Positions 55,012 to 63,262 of a DNA stretch of 64,000 nucleotides are shown here, one piece after another. Made by a program: the position numbers and the translations under genes. Numbering within the stretch: position 1 is the stretch's first letter; each line of letters begins with the position of its first letter. Source of the DNA: Bacillus sp. 123MFChir2. GTDB lineage: Bacteria > Bacillota > Bacilli > Bacillales > Bacillaceae_G. The DNA lies in the NCBI RefSeq assembly GCF_000383235.1, contig NZ_KB910941.1:1-64000 (forward strand), read 5' to 3'. The notes beneath the pieces are model-generated. The model did no database searches. It was not told the origin of the DNA and was given only the letters and a program-made list of their open reading frames with translations.

Positions 55012-56024
55012 TACAATTTCTTATGATCTAATTTACCTGTAACACCAAGATGATTTTGTAGTTCCTTAGAAATCTCATGAACACTCTTTTCGTTAGGGAC
55101 GTAATAGTATAAACCATCAATATATTTGTCGTCGCCTTTTACTTGCAATTTATCAATCTTCAAACCAGAGTCCATTGAATTTTTCGTAATGGCCATCATA
55201 TCGTCGAAAGTTAAGTTTGTTTTTAAATCATGATCGACTGAATCAAGTAATTCGCCAAGTTTACTAATTGAATTTACAGATAATGATTTTTTAGCAACTG
55301 CTTCTAAAACAAGTTGTTGACGTTGACCGCGCATATAGTCGCTATCAATATGACGCGTTCTTGCTAGTGCAAGCGCCTGTTCACCATTTAAGTGTTGATG
55401 ACCTTTTTCAAGGTGGATAGCACCTGGTTGGTCTTTACTGTCTTGTTCAGTAAATGAAACTGGTACGTCTACGTCAATACCGCCAAGAGAATCAACAATT
55501 TTTATAAATGATTTAAAGTTAAATTTTACGTAATAATCAACAGGAACATCTAAAAAGCGTTCTACTGTATTAATTGTACTATCCACGCCACCAAATACGT
55601 GGGCGTGTGTAATTTTATCTTCTTTCTTTTTTGATGGAATATATACGCGAGAATCACGAGGAATGCTTAATAGTTTCACAGATTTATCGTTTTTATTAAT
55701 CGTTGCAAGTAACAATGCATCTGTACGAGTTGCAGTTCCGTATTCTTTTGCTCGTGTATCACTTTCATCGACACCCATAATTAAGACTGAAATATTATCA
55801 GTCATCGGTTTTACTGCTTTTTCGCGTTTGTCCGATTTATCGCCACGTCCTAATTCTGAGTAAGCATCATTAGCAACAGCCTGTGCTTTATTATATATAT
55901 GGAAGCAATAGCTGCCTCCTCCAATAATCAAAAGGAATAAAGGAATCAGAACAAACCATAATACACGTTTTTTCTTAGAGCGTTTTCGTGCTGCTCTATT
56001 TATCGTTTCTAAATCAGGTTTCAT
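55011..56024 (-). CDS. LytR-CpsA-Psr family wall-polymer ligase
   Basis: A 337-residue enzyme anchored by one N-terminal helix (VLWFVLIPLFLLIIGGGSYC) with the catalytic domain outside the cell. LCP enzymes attach teichoic acids or other glycopolymers to peptidoglycan using lipid-linked precursors. Conserved elements are IMGVDESDTRAKEYGTATRTDALLLATI, LLSIPRDSRVYIP (pyrophosphate-binding Arg), HAHVFGGVDSTINTVERFL and LNGEQALALARTRHIDSDYMRGQRQ. AAAGGAGAAA precedes the ATG. Confidence 0.93.
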   Translation of the reverse strand: MKPDLETINRAARKRSKKKRVLWFVLIPLFLLIIGGGSYCFHIYNKAQAVANDAYSELGRGDKSDKREKAVKPMTDNISVLIMGVDESDTRAKEYGTATRTDALLLATINKNDKSVKLLSIPRDSRVYIPSKKKEDKITHAHVFGGVDSTINTVERFLDVPVDYYVKFNFKSFIKIVDSLGGIDVDVPVSFTEQDSKDQPGAIHLEKGHQHLNGEQALALARTRHIDSDYMRGQRQQLVLEAVAKKSLSVNSISKLGELLDSVDHDLKTNLTFDDMMAITKNSMDSGLKIDKLQVKGDDKYIDGLYYYVPNEKSVHEISKELQNHLGVTGKLDHKKL

Positions 56025-56307
56025 TAATAATTTCTCCTTTAAACAATCAATTCAGATATTTTCTGATAATCTTAAAAAAGACACACTTCCTATTGTACAT
56101 AAATAAAATGAGTTTTCACTATTAAATTTTAATTGACATGAAAATGAAATATATGAAACATATCGCTTTATAAAGATATGTTGTACTTTTTGTTATTTGT
56201 ACAAAAAACAAAAAATATGGGGAATTCCATAGTAACGCTATTTATAAGTGGTTTTGTATATAGGTTTTTCATTTCAAAGGAGAATATACAAGAAAGGAAG
56301 AGAGAAG

Positions 56308-56694
56308 ATGAATATTACCGATGTTCACCACGTTGCCATTATTTGTTCTAATTATGAAGTATCAAAAAAATTCTATACAGAAGTACTTGGTTTTCAAATT
56401 TTACGCGAAGTATATCGAGAAGAAAGAAAATCATATAAGTTGGATTTGTGTGTAGGGGATACATATCAAATTGAATTATTTTCATTTCCAAACCCTCCAA
56501 AGCGTACAAGCTTTCCTGAAGCAGCAGGACTAAGACACTTAGCGTTTTCTGTTTCATCTATAGAAGAAGCTGTGGTGCATTTACAGCAGCACGGTATACA
56601 AACGGAAAGCATTCGAATTGATGAGATTACTGGAAAGCGCTTTGTATTTTTTCAAGATCCAGATGGTTTGCCCCTTGAACTATATGAGAGATAA
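56308..56694 (+). CDS. VOC-superfamily (glyoxalase/bleomycin-resistance fold) protein
   Basis: A 128-residue single-module vicinal-oxygen-chelate protein. VHHVAIICSNYEVSKKFYTE has the first metal-ligand His, YQIELFSF the second acidic ligand, GLRHLAFSVSSIEEAV the third His, and VFFQDPDGLPLELYE the C-terminal Glu. The metal site therefore looks complete. It resembles the SMU.1112-type lactoylglutathione lyase-like group, but the substrate is not known. GGAAGAGAG precedes the ATG at 56308; the open frame to 56248 has no site. The 283-base upstream spacer holds no recognised element. Confidence 0.83.
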   Translation: MNITDVHHVAIICSNYEVSKKFYTEVLGFQILREVYREERKSYKLDLCVGDTYQIELFSFPNPPKRTSFPEAAGLRHLAFSVSSIEEAVVHLQQHGIQTESIRIDEITGKRFVFFQDPDGLPLELYER

Positions 56695-56779
56695 AAATTT
56701 GTGAAATTTATACAGGTTTTCTTGTGAGGAAATGAGGGAAATTAAAAAGAGTTAAACTTATCTTACGGGAGGTGTAACT

Positions 56780-56802
56780 TTAGCTGCTTACAGCTAAGGG
56801 AG
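56780..56802 (+). promoter_or_regulatory. Hairpin touching the ribosome site of the CorC-type gene
   Basis: Perfect TTAGCTG-CTTA-CAGCTAA stem directly upstream of the GGGAG ribosome site and TTG start. It could set translation efficiency; there is no evidence for a ligand. Confidence 0.4.
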
Positions 56803-56806
56803 ATAT

Positions 56807-58117
56807 TTGGAAATAGGGAATTTAATACTAGTTGCAGTTTTAATTGCGTTAACGGGCTTTTTTGTTGCAATTGAATTTGCGATTGTGAAAGTACGCAGTA
56901 GCCGCATTGATCAACTTGTCGGAGAAAAAAAACGGGGAGCAATAGCGGCGAAAAAAGTAACTTCTAATTTAGATGAGTATTTGTCAGCGTGTCAGTTCGG
57001 GATTACCATTACAGCACTAGGACTGGGGTGGTTAGGTGAACCAACCGTAAAACATGTATTAGAGCCTGTATTGATTACGTTTCATATTTCTCCTCCAATT
57101 GCGAATACCGTATCTTTTATTATTGCATTTGCTGTTATTACGTTTTTACATGTTGTAGTTGGGGAATTGGCACCAAAAACATTTGCCATTCAAAAAGCAG
57201 AGCAAGTCAGCCTACTGTTTTCAAAACCGTTGATGTATTTTTATCGCATTATGTATCCATTTATTTGGACATTAAATCATGCAGCTCGTTTTGTAACAAG
57301 TTTATTTGGATTAAAACCTGCTTCTGAACATGAAGTAGCGCATTCAGAGGAGGAACTTCGCCTCATTTTATCAGAGAGTTATGAAAGCGGAGAAATTAAT
57401 CAAGCAGAGTTTAAATATGTAAATAATATTTTTGAATTTGACAATCGTCTTGCGAAAGAGATTATGGTGCCGCGAACAGAAATTGTTGGATTATATGCGG
57501 AAGATTTATTTGAAATCCATATTGAAATAATTCGGCAAGAAAAATATACAAGATATCCAGTATTCGGGGAAGATAAAGATGAAGTGCTTGGAATGGTGAA
57601 TGTGAAGGATTTCTTTATTCGTTACATGGATGGAGAAAAACAAGAAGCAAAATCAATTATGGCATATACAAGGCCGGTTATTGAAGTGATGGAAAATATT
57701 CCTATACATGATTTGCTGTTAAGTATGCAAAAAAAACGGGTTCCACTGGCCATTTTATATGATGAATATGGTGGAACAGCAGGACTCGTTACGCTTGAAG
57801 ATATTTTAGAAGAAATTGTGGGAGAAATTCGTGATGAATATGATGAAGATGAACATCCGCCTATTCAACATATTAGTGACGATTGTAAAATCGTTGACGG
57901 AAAAGTGTTAGTCAGTGAAATTAATGATTTGTTTGGTTTACATTTGAATGAACAAGATGTAGATACAATTGGAGGATGGTTAATGATGCAAGGACAACCA
58001 ATGGCAGAGGGGGATGTGACTGTGGTTGGGGAATGGACATTTACGATTCTTGAAAAAGATACTCATCAAATTAAGCGAGTAGAGATTAAAAAAATGGAAA
58101 CGAAAGAAAAAGGCTGA
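56807..58117 (+). CDS. CNNM/CorC/HlyC-type transporter with CBS domains
   Basis: A 436-residue membrane protein. The N-terminal DUF21/CNNM domain has about four helices (LVAVLIALTGFFVAIEFAIVKVRSS; ACQFGITITALGLGWLGEP). Two cytoplasmic CBS domains follow (MVPRTEIVGLYAED; YDEYGGTAGLVTLEDILEEI) and then a C-terminal CorC_HlyC domain (DGKVLVSEINDLFGLHL). Relatives act in magnesium or cobalt homeostasis, and the old label 'hemolysin' has little support. Start is TTG 5 bases after GGGAG. Confidence 0.88.
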   Translation: MEIGNLILVAVLIALTGFFVAIEFAIVKVRSSRIDQLVGEKKRGAIAAKKVTSNLDEYLSACQFGITITALGLGWLGEPTVKHVLEPVLITFHISPPIANTVSFIIAFAVITFLHVVVGELAPKTFAIQKAEQVSLLFSKPLMYFYRIMYPFIWTLNHAARFVTSLFGLKPASEHEVAHSEEELRLILSESYESGEINQAEFKYVNNIFEFDNRLAKEIMVPRTEIVGLYAEDLFEIHIEIIRQEKYTRYPVFGEDKDEVLGMVNVKDFFIRYMDGEKQEAKSIMAYTRPVIEVMENIPIHDLLLSMQKKRVPLAILYDEYGGTAGLVTLEDILEEIVGEIRDEYDEDEHPPIQHISDDCKIVDGKVLVSEINDLFGLHLNEQDVDTIGGWLMMQGQPMAEGDVTVVGEWTFTILEKDTHQIKRVEIKKMETKEKG

Positions 58118-58139
58118 TGAACGAGTCATCAGCCTTTTA
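58108..58139. terminator. Bidirectional terminator between CorC-type gene and lctP
   Basis: AAAAGGCTGATGA/TCATCAGCCTTTT stem with 5-base loop. Confidence 0.88.
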
Positions 58140-58141
58140 AA

Positions 58142-59764
58142 TTAGAAAATATTAAACACTGCGTTAAGTTGAAGTAAGCTAATAATTAATAAGAAGATTA
58201 AGCTATATTTCATTGTCATTTTAAATAGCTCTGATTCTTTACCAACGATACCAACTGCTGCACAAGCTACAGCAACTGATTGTGGTGATACCATTTTTGC
58301 CATTGTGCCACCTACTACGTTTAAGGCAACAAGAGTAGAAGGAACGATATCTAATTGAGCGGCTGTAACAGCTTGAAGAGGTGCAAATAAAGAGCCGCTT
58401 GATACTACAGAACCAGTTAAGAATACGCCAATCCAACCTAAGATTGGAGAAAGAATAGGGAATGCATCACCAGTAGATGATAGAGCTAATCCAAGAGTTG
58501 AAGACATACCAGAATAGTTTGTTACATATGCTAATGCAATTACACTACAGATTGTAAAAATTGGTGTTTTTAACTCTTTTAATGTTTCAATAGTTAATTC
58601 TTTTACTAACTTACCGCTTACACGGAATACAAGTAAAGATACGATAATTGCAAGTACAATCGCAGTAGTTGTAGATGAGAATACATCTAACTTAAAGATT
58701 GCTGGAAACGGTGTATTTGCTTTAACGATTGGCGCTGTTTTAATCACGTGATTGTGCAGGCCGGGTACTTGAATATTCAATACTAAGTTACTTAATGCAC
58801 CATTTGGAAGGAATAAGGCTTTTACTGCTTTTAAGTTGAAAATTGTTACAAATGCAGTTAAGAATACAAACGGTGACCAAGCGTATAAAATTTGTTTCAT
58901 TGTATAACTCTGTTTTTCTTGTTTATTTGCTGTTTCTTTTGTTGAAGATTTTGGTTGCCATACACGTAAGAACAATGCTAATGCGATCATGCTGACTACA
59001 GCTGCGAAAATATCAGTAAGTTCTGCACCAAGGAAATATGTTACAACGAATTGAGTAATAGCGAAAGAACCACCGCTTACAACAATACCTTGCCAAGTTT
59101 CTTTAATTCCTTTGAAACCATCAACGATTGCAACAAGTAAGAATGGTAAGACGAAACTAATAAATGGTAAAATTCCAACTACATGACGACCAACAGTTAA
59201 TGCGTCAAGTTGTGTTAATTGAGCTGGTACTGTAACTGGAATACCCATTGCACCCATCGCACCGCCGGCAATGTTAGCAATTAAACAAATACCTGCTGCT
59301 TTTAATGGATCAAATCCCATACCTACAAGTAATGCTGCTGTAATAGCAACCGGTACACCAAAACCTGCTGCACCTTCTAAGAAAGCTCCGAAAGAATAAG
59401 CAATCAATAGCACTTGAAGACGAGGATCGCTTGTAATGCTCGAAATGCTATCGCGAATTACGTTAAATTGTTCAGTTTTTACAGTTAGTTTGTAAAGAAA
59501 AATAGCTGCAATAACAATTGTACAAATTGGATAAAATCCAGCGGCTACACCGAAGGCAGCGGAGGATACAGCCATAGTTGCTGGCATTTTATAGACGAAA
59601 ATAGAAAGAATGATAGCTAAAATAACACTATAAAATCCAGATACGTATCCTTTCATTTTAAAGACTGTTAAACATAATACGAAAAATAAAATTGGTATTG
59701 CGGCTACAAGTGCTGAAAGCCAAATGTTGTGTAATGGGTCATAAATTTGTGTCCATGTATTCAT
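58142..59764 (-). CDS. lctP: L-lactate permease
   Basis: A 540-residue membrane transporter of the LctP family with about 13 helices, moving lactate (and often glycolate) with protons. Family segments include YSFGAFLEGAAGFGVPVAIT, IANIAGGAMGAMGIPVTVPA, SGSLFAPLQAVTAAQL and NVVGGTMAKMVSPQSVAVA. The ATG at 59764 follows AGGAG; the frame to 59833 has no site and would pass through the Rex operators. No lactate dehydrogenase gene is adjacent. A consensus promoter and two Rex-type sites upstream predict induction when NADH is high. Confidence 0.95.
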   Translation of the reverse strand: MNTWTQIYDPLHNIWLSALVAAIPILFFVLCLTVFKMKGYVSGFYSVILAIILSIFVYKMPATMAVSSAAFGVAAGFYPICTIVIAAIFLYKLTVKTEQFNVIRDSISSITSDPRLQVLLIAYSFGAFLEGAAGFGVPVAITAALLVGMGFDPLKAAGICLIANIAGGAMGAMGIPVTVPAQLTQLDALTVGRHVVGILPFISFVLPFLLVAIVDGFKGIKETWQGIVVSGGSFAITQFVVTYFLGAELTDIFAAVVSMIALALFLRVWQPKSSTKETANKQEKQSYTMKQILYAWSPFVFLTAFVTIFNLKAVKALFLPNGALSNLVLNIQVPGLHNHVIKTAPIVKANTPFPAIFKLDVFSSTTTAIVLAIIVSLLVFRVSGKLVKELTIETLKELKTPIFTICSVIALAYVTNYSGMSSTLGLALSSTGDAFPILSPILGWIGVFLTGSVVSSGSLFAPLQAVTAAQLDIVPSTLVALNVVGGTMAKMVSPQSVAVACAAVGIVGKESELFKMTMKYSLIFLLIISLLQLNAVFNIF

Positions 59765-59789
59765 AAGTCTGCCATCTCCTATATATAAT

Positions 59790-59807
59790 TTGTGAGTTTC
59801 TTCACAT
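59790..59807 (-). promoter_or_regulatory. Rex-type operator 2 of lctP
   Basis: TTGTGAG-N4-TTCACAT, a near match to the Rex consensus TTGTGAA-N4-TTCACAA, between the first operator and the ribosome site. Confidence 0.6.
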
Positions 59808-59811
59808 TTAT

Positions 59812-59829
59812 TTGTGAAATGATTCACAA
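59812..59829 (-). promoter_or_regulatory. Rex operator 1 of lctP
   Basis: TTGTGAA-TCAT-TTCACAA on the minus strand is a perfect match to the Rex consensus. It lies about 16 bases downstream of the -10 element, so Rex bound at low NADH would block transcription. Confidence 0.8.
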
Positions 59830-59844
59830 TCAACTTGCATTTTT

Positions 59845-59873
59845 AGTATAGTCCTCATCAGCACTATTGTCAA
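59845..59873 (-). promoter_or_regulatory. Sigma-A promoter of lctP
   Basis: On the minus strand TTGACA (59873-59868), a 17-base spacer and TATACT (59850-59845). Confidence 0.8.
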
Positions 59874-60077
59874 CGTGGAAAAGTGTAATTGTTCCGTAAA
59901 TCGTTAACTGTAATAATTTTGCTACATTTTATGAAAAAATTGGAATAAATAATGCTACTGCACAGCAAAAAGTGTATACGGGTAGGATATGCTATATGTT
60001 CTTTATATATTCTCGGTTTATCACCGTAACATGGATTGATTTTTTTGAAATGAATCATTTTTAATACACTTCACTGT

Positions 60078-60131
60078 GAGTGGCGACTCCTGCGGAAATA
60101 GCGAGGAAAGCGTCCACTCGGAGTGGGGGAG
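60078..60131 (+). repeat. GC-rich repeat-like island in a gene-free spacer
   Basis: In the 620-base spacer 59874-60498 this segment stands out by composition (GAGTGGCGACTCCTGCGGAA, then GCGTCCACTCGGAGTGGGGG). Similar 'GCGACTCCTGCGG' tracts are common between genes in bacilli. The remainder of the spacer has no supported gene. Confidence 0.4.
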
Positions 60132-60498
60132 ATTCTATATGTTACCCCCTGTCTTTTGGTGGTGAACCTTATTTTTTCATGATTTGTAAAGATATTTATG
60201 AAGAAGCAGGAGAATGATCAAGGAATACCAAATAGTAAAAGTGATATACAAAAAATATAACAAAAAGGTTGAGAAAATTATTTTCGAAAGCAAGGAAATG
60301 CTTTGTGGATACTTTGCTTTTTGTCTTAGCTGTATAGTATAATATTCAGACATCAAAAGGGAGTTTTCTCTCTATATAAAGGAGGAATGTGGTTTTTATT
60401 AATAGGAAGTAATTGAATATAGAATGGAATAGTGAATAAGAAATATAAAAATAACACATGTATAAATATAAAATAAATAGAAAAAATGAGGGGAAAGT

Positions 60499-60786
60499 AT
60501 GTATCAAAATCAATTTGATTGTCGTATATCAGAAGAAGATGTACAAATGTTACGTGCATTAGCCCATCCGCTTCGTCTTCGTCTTGTTATAGAACTAATG
60601 CAGCGCGGCGTTTGTAATGTAACACAATTGCAGGAAGTATTAGAAATTCCACAATCTACAGTATCACAGCATTTAACAAAATTAAAACAAAATAAAGTCG
60701 TCCGTTTTGAAAGACGTGGTTTAGAAGTATATTATGAAGTGCATAATGAGAAAGTAAATAAAATTTTAGAGACATTATTTTCTTAA
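60499..60786 (+). CDS. ArsR-family winged-helix regulator
   Basis: A 95-residue regulator. EEDVQMLRALAHPLRLRLVI, NVTQLQEVLEIPQSTVSQHL and VRFERRGLEVYYEV make up the complete winged helix. The C-V-C metal motif of arsenic/cadmium sensors is absent; two isolated Cys (8 and about 39) could serve a redox or thiol role, as in some ArsR proteins. GAGGGGAAAG precedes the ATG. No neighbouring target operon in the same direction is obvious. Confidence 0.85.
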   Translation: MYQNQFDCRISEEDVQMLRALAHPLRLRLVIELMQRGVCNVTQLQEVLEIPQSTVSQHLTKLKQNKVVRFERRGLEVYYEVHNEKVNKILETLFS

Positions 60787-60800
60787 AATTTCAAAAAATG

Positions 60801-60838
60801 TAAAAAATAGGTATGTACTTGTACATACCTATTTTTTA
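60801..60838 (+). terminator. Terminator after the ArsR regulator
   Basis: AAAAAATAGGTATGTAC and its exact complement with a 2-base loop, followed by T run. Confidence 0.9.
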
Positions 60839-60855
60839 TTACTGGATTATGGAGA

Positions 60856-61027
60856 AATATATAAATATCAATTGAAAAACAACATAAAAAACCCTTTTCT
60901 TTTTTGAGGGACGAGTGCACCTGATCATGCATAGAAGCGGTCAAGGCCTTTTCCTGCCACGAGCCGGAATAAAACAAAGGGAGAGAGTGAGAGTGGGTCA
61001 TGTTTTGTTACGCATAACCGCGATTTA
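60856..61027 (+). repeat. Interspersed MITE-like repeat, copy 15
   Basis: ATATATAAATATCAATTGAA at left; GCACCTGATCATGCATAGAA, CCTGCCACGAGCC and GCATAACCGCGATTTATATA follow. Confidence 0.8.
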
Positions 61028-61142
61028 TATATACATTCAACTTAGAAACCTTACATAAAACCCTCTTCCTTTTAGCTGGGCGAGAGCGACTGGCCATGCG
61101 TAGAAGCGGTTATGGCTTTTTTCTGCCACATGTGAAGTAAAC
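61028..61142 (+). repeat. Interspersed MITE-like repeat, copy 16 (truncated at right)
   Basis: Tandem to copy 15: ACCTTACATAAAACCCTC, GGGCGAGAGCGACTGGCCA, TGCCACATGTGAAG, then similarity ends about 65 bases before sspH. Confidence 0.75.
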
Positions 61143-61209
61143 GCATAGAGAAGCAGGGATAGAATTCATCCAGACACGGCAAGATAAAAAAGAATAGGAG
61201 GGAACAATG

Positions 61210-61389
61210 ATGGATTTAAAGCGAGTAAAACAAATTTTATCATCATCAAGTAGAATTGACGTTACATATCACGGTATGCCTGTTTGGATCGAAAGCTGTG
61301 ATGAGACAAGTGGGCTTGCGAATGTACACGATATAAAAACACCACATGAAACAGTACAAGTAGACATCACTGCATTAGGAGAGCATTAA
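61210..61389 (+). CDS. sspH: H-type small acid-soluble spore protein
   Basis: A 59-residue spore core protein of the SspH family, made in the forespore. [20 protein letters not shown] then [18 protein letters not shown] matches the family along its length. An ATG at 61207 directly precedes the ATG chosen here; GGAGGG lies 8-11 bases upstream. No sigma-G promoter was identified with confidence. Confidence 0.92.
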   Translation: MDLKRVKQILSSSSRIDVTYHGMPVWIESCDETSGLANVHDIKTPHETVQVDITALGEH

Positions 61390-61418
61390 AAAAAGCGGAG
61401 AAATTTCTCCGCTTTTTC
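61388..61418. terminator. Bidirectional terminator between sspH and the peptide transporter
   Basis: AAAAAGCGGAGAAA/TTTCTCCGCTTTTT stem with T runs on both strands. Confidence 0.9.
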
Positions 61419-61419
61419 T

Positions 61420-62811
61420 TTATTCCATCATATGTGCAATTTTTTTAGAGAACATAAGAAGGATTAAGCCTAATATAATAACGATAATACCGATGCTTGA
61501 GAATACTTCTAAATAACCTAAAGATTGTGTGTAAGCTGCTAAGATACCAGCTAGCTTGTTTGCACATCCAGTACCAGCCATCCATACGCCCATTAATAAA
61601 GAAGCTAACTTTACAGGAGCAATTGCACTTACCATAGATAAACCGATTGGTGATAAGAATAGCTCACCAATTGTATGGAATACATACGTGATAACGATGA
61701 ACAGTAAGTTTGCTTTTGCAGCAATATGAGCTTCATCACTACCTGTTTTTAGAACTGCTAATGTTAATACAAGGTAACCGATTCCTAATAGAATCATACC
61801 AAATGCCATTTTTGTTGGGATTTTTAAATCACCATTTTTTGATTTAGAAAGTTTTACCCATAACGCTGAAACAACTGGTGCTAATAAAACGATAAACAAT
61901 GGGTTAACAGATTGGAACCAAGAAGTTGGCATTTCCCATCCGAAAATAGTACGATCAACAAATTTATCTGTATAAAGTGTTAAAGAACTACCTGCTTGCT
62001 CGAAGCCTGCCCAGAAGAAGACAACGAAGCAAGTTAAAATAACGATTGCCCAAGTGCGGTTCTTTTCTTGTTTTGTTAAAGGTTTTTTCTCGATCACTTT
62101 TGCAGTGCTATCTTTTGATTTTTTACCAACAACTGTTGTTCCGATATCACCAAGATAACGTTTAGCTAGTAAGTTAAAGAGAACTTGACCAATAATCATA
62201 CCAATACAAGCAACTAAGAAGCCGTATTTGTATCCTTTTACCATAACGCCGTTAACAGTTGATGTGAAGAAATCTTCTGCTAAGAAACCACAAAGTAACG
62301 GTGCAATTAAAGCGCCTAAGTTAATACCCATGTAGAAAATTGTGAAAGCAGAGTCGCGACGCTTATCATTTTCACCGTAAAGTGAACCTACAAGAGTTGA
62401 AATGTTTGGTTTGAAAAATCCATTACCGATAATTAATAATCCTAATCCTAAATAAAGGCCGGTTGATGTATTCATTGAGAAAAGAACAAAGTTACCAATT
62501 GCCATGATGACACCACCAATAGTAATCGCATGGCGTTTTGTGATAAAGTGGTCAGTTAACCAACCACCAATAATTGGCGTGAAATATACGAGCATTGTAA
62601 ATGTACCATAAAGTTGTACAGCGGATGCCTTGTCAAACCCTAATCCACCGCCAACAACTGCAGTCGTTAAATATAGAACTAAAAGACTACGCATTCCGTA
62701 GTAGCTAAATCTTTCCCACATTTCTGTAAAGAACAACAAATATAATCCCGGAGGATGTTTCTTTGGTGATTGTTGTTCTTCAGCTTTGTTTAACTTCACA
62801 GCTGCATCCAT
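61420..62811 (-). CDS. dtpT: POT-family proton-dependent oligopeptide transporter
   Basis: About 463 residues and 13-14 helices. PGLYLLFFTEMWERFSYYGM carries the POT E-x-x-E-R-F-x-Y-Y motif (ExxER), and GNGFFKPNISTLVG and FTIFYMGINLGALIAPLL are the two PTR2 signatures. It imports di- and tripeptides with protons, resembling DtpT/YclF. The ATG at 62811 lies 7 bases after AGGAGG; another ATG two codons upstream is too close to that site. Confidence 0.93.
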   Translation of the reverse strand: MDAAVKLNKAEEQQSPKKHPPGLYLLFFTEMWERFSYYGMRSLLVLYLTTAVVGGGLGFDKASAVQLYGTFTMLVYFTPIIGGWLTDHFITKRHAITIGGVIMAIGNFVLFSMNTSTGLYLGLGLLIIGNGFFKPNISTLVGSLYGENDKRRDSAFTIFYMGINLGALIAPLLCGFLAEDFFTSTVNGVMVKGYKYGFLVACIGMIIGQVLFNLLAKRYLGDIGTTVVGKKSKDSTAKVIEKKPLTKQEKNRTWAIVILTCFVVFFWAGFEQAGSSLTLYTDKFVDRTIFGWEMPTSWFQSVNPLFIVLLAPVVSALWVKLSKSKNGDLKIPTKMAFGMILLGIGYLVLTLAVLKTGSDEAHIAAKANLLFIVITYVFHTIGELFLSPIGLSMVSAIAPVKLASLLMGVWMAGTGCANKLAGILAAYTQSLGYLEVFSSIGIIVIILGLILLMFSKKIAHMME

Positions 62812-63122
62812 TTTCATTCCTCCTAATCTTGTTAAACGGATATTTATGTAATCATTTTAATTTACAAAATATTTAGAAGTCAATAGTATTATATGGAAAT
62901 AGAATAAAAAATTTTGTAAATTCTATAAAAACATCTTCCGTCATCGTATTTTTCCCCTAAAAAATTGAAATTAAGCGTTTTCAATCCTAATATTTTCCGT
63001 TCGGAAAGCACATAAAATAATTACTAATCAGAAAATTTTAACTAGGTAAACTTTTCTGATATACAAAATTATTATAAGGGATACTTTTTGAATATAACAT
63101 ATTTTGAATAAGAATACAAAAT

Positions 63123-63160
63123 AAAAAACAACTTCTATTAAAGAGAAGTTGTTTTTTATT
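63123..63160. terminator. Bidirectional terminator in the spacer downstream of the siderophore gene
   Basis: AAAAAACAACTTCT/AGAAGTTGTTTTTT stem with 5-base loop. It lies about 100 bases past the stop of the minus-strand binding-protein gene. The rest of 62812-63258 is AT-rich and without a gene. Confidence 0.8.
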
Positions 63161-63182
63161 GAGATATTTTATCCCGCCACTT

Positions 63183-63262
63183 TTGAACAGTAAGAGCTTG
63201 ATTGAGCAGGCTTTCCATCGGTGGGGAATAAAGAAACCCTACCGATGGAAGTTTCACTTTAT
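63183..63262 (+). repeat. Second short repeat family, copy 4 (variant)
   Basis: ACAGTAAGAG near the start and CCGATGGAAGTTTCACTTTA at the end match the other copies, with an expanded inner palindrome CCATCGGTGGGG/CCCTACCGATGG. It reaches the stop codon of the binding-protein gene. Confidence 0.6.
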
